7,302 nucleotides of DNA from the NCBI GenBank assembly GCA_017881545.1, contig JADGQU010000111.1:1-7302 (forward strand), in the 5' to 3' direction. The stretch is from Gemmatimonadaceae bacterium (GTDB lineage: Bacteria; Gemmatimonadota; Gemmatimonadetes; Gemmatimonadales; Gemmatimonadaceae). The notes below the pieces were generated by a model that was not told where the DNA came from, did not search any database, and saw only the letters and a list, made by a program, of their open reading frames with translations. This document shows, piece after piece, positions 6,426 through 7,302 of the stretch (within the stretch, counting starts at the first letter, position 1; the number at the start of each line of letters is the position of its first letter). The position numbers and the translations under genes are program-made.

Positions 6426-7302
6426 AATTCTGCTCGTGCTCCTCAACGCGTTTTTCGTTGGCGCCGAGTTCGCTCTTGTCCGCTCAAGACGGACGCGTTT
6501 GGAGGCGATGGTCCGAAGTGGTGACCGGCTTGCCCGCTTCGCCGTTCGTGCCGCTTCAAATATCTCCCGCATCCTGTCCGCCAGCCAGTTGGGCGTGACT
6601 CTGGCGAGCCTGGGCCTGGGGTGGGTCGCTGAGTCGACCGTCGGTGAGGTGTTCGAACACCTGTTCGCGAATCTCCCGTTCGCCATCGAGGTGTCGATGC
6701 GCCTCACGCTGGCGGCAACCGTCGCACTGATCATCGTCACATATCTGCACGTGGTGTTCGGCGAGCTGGTACCGAAGGCCGCCGCGCTCAACCACCCGGA
6801 GGCGCTCGCGCGCTGGCTCGCGCCGCCCCTCCTGTTGTTCGCCTGGATCGCCACGCCGTTCACATTTTTCCTGAACAGATCGTCGCTGGTGATTCTGCAC
6901 GCGCTCGGTCAGGAAAAGGCGGGATCGGAGGAGGCGGTGCATTCACCGGAAGAAATCCGCCTGCTCGTCGAGCAGTCGCAGGAAAGCGGACAGATGCTGG
7001 CCCACGACGCGGATATGATCGACGCCGTGTTCGAGTTCTCGGAGAAGAACGCGCGCGAGGTAATGACCCCGCGGACCGAGCTGGTCGCGCTGCCGGTCGA
7101 GGCTACTCTTTCTGAAGTGCTGAACGTCGTCCAGGAGAGCGGTTTGTCGCGCTATCCCGTGTATGACGAGTCGATCGACAACATCATCGGCGTGGTCCTG
7201 GCAAAGGATCTCCTCAAGCTTCTCGCGCCGCGCGCCAACACCGACGCGTTCGATCTGCCATCCATCATGCGCCCGGTGCACGTGATCCCGGGATCGCGCG
7301 AA
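6403..7302 (+). CDS. CNNM/CorC-type membrane protein (DUF21 + CBS), 3' truncated by window end
   Basis: The frame is open from GTG 6403 to the window edge, giving 300 residues of a protein that is normally about 430-450 long. Residues 1-26 (an IILLVLLNAFFVGAEFALVR helix) are the classic start of the DUF21/CNNM membrane domain. SASQLGVTLASLGLGW (59-74), VVFGELVPKAAAL (117-129) and the helices at about 97-118 and 138-158 complete it. The CBS region begins with VMTPRTE (220-226) and contains SRYPVYDES, then IIGVVLAKDLL, ending in the linker to the second CBS. The rest of CBS2 and the C-terminal CorC_HlyC domain are beyond the edge. Family members are Mg2+/Co2+-related transporters or regulators, often labelled hemolysin. 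An in-frame TAA at 6391-6393 limits the start, and the next GTG at 6436 would cut into the first helix. No good ribosome binding site is visible. It is divergent from the CDF gene, with overlapping 5' ends. Confidence 0.93.
   Translation, partial: MLGRLLAIILLVLLNAFFVGAEFALVRSRRTRLEAMVRSGDRLARFAVRAASNISRILSASQLGVTLASLGLGWVAESTVGEVFEHLFANLPFAIEVSMRLTLAATVALIIVTYLHVVFGELVPKAAALNHPEALARWLAPPLLLFAWIATPFTFFLNRSSLVILHALGQEKAGSEEAVHSPEEIRLLVEQSQESGQMLAHDADMIDAVFEFSEKNAREVMTPRTELVALPVEATLSEVLNVVQESGLSRYPVYDESIDNIIGVVLAKDLLKLLAPRANTDAFDLPSIMRPVHVIPGSRE

Noticed and set aside
5463..6524. A 353-codon plus-strand open frame antisense to the CDF gene
   Set aside because: The translation is Arg/His/Asp-rich with no domain or membrane pattern, while the opposite strand encodes a full CDF protein with both HxxxD motifs. 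It is a shadow frame typical of GC-rich DNA.
6426..6863. N-terminal extension of the CDF frame (468 residues in total)
   Set aside because: The extra 146 residues are Arg/Ser/Thr-rich without structure and run antisense to the well-supported CNNM gene.

Overview
The window comes from a GC-rich bacterial chromosome. Prepilin-like proteins with a type III signal peptide, a signal-peptide/glycine-zipper envelope protein and a complete TypA GTPase point to a Gram-negative environmental lineage. The style resembles Gemmatimonadota, but that placement is an inference and no phylogenetic marker was tested.

Left part (1-2554): the window opens inside the 3' end of a type IV pilin-like gene, closed by a strong terminator. 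Next comes a degenerate copy of the 3' half of tRNA-Ile (about 274-337). After it lie a secreted or envelope-associated glycine-zipper protein (616-1161, +), a bidirectional terminator, and a UbiE/MenG-like methyltransferase (1286-1978, -) whose base composition is clearly lower in GC than the rest. The 500 bases beyond it hold stop-interrupted, possibly once-coding fragments and a terminator. An intact tRNA-Ile(GAT) on the minus strand follows (2481-2554) with a good sigma70-type promoter. The tRNA remnant and the intact tRNA share a 29-base direct repeat with one mismatch, in the geometry of a tRNA 3'-end integration site. The accessory segment lies exactly between them.

Middle (2748-3222): a complete second pilin-like gene, paralogous to the truncated first one, ends at a perfect palindromic bidirectional terminator.

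Right part (3250-7302): a compact minus-strand run reads, in transcription order, CDF family Zn2+/cation efflux protein (6425-5457), typA/bipA (5441-3597) and a 108-residue extremely acidic protein (3576-3250). The gaps are 15 and 20 bases, which suggests one transcription unit. Divergent from it is a CNNM/CorC-type (DUF21 + CBS) membrane protein that starts at 6403 and runs off the window. The best starts of these two divergent metal-transport genes overlap by 23 bases. The metal-transport pair and TypA look like ordinary host housekeeping genes. The accessory content is concentrated between the two tRNA-Ile sequences.
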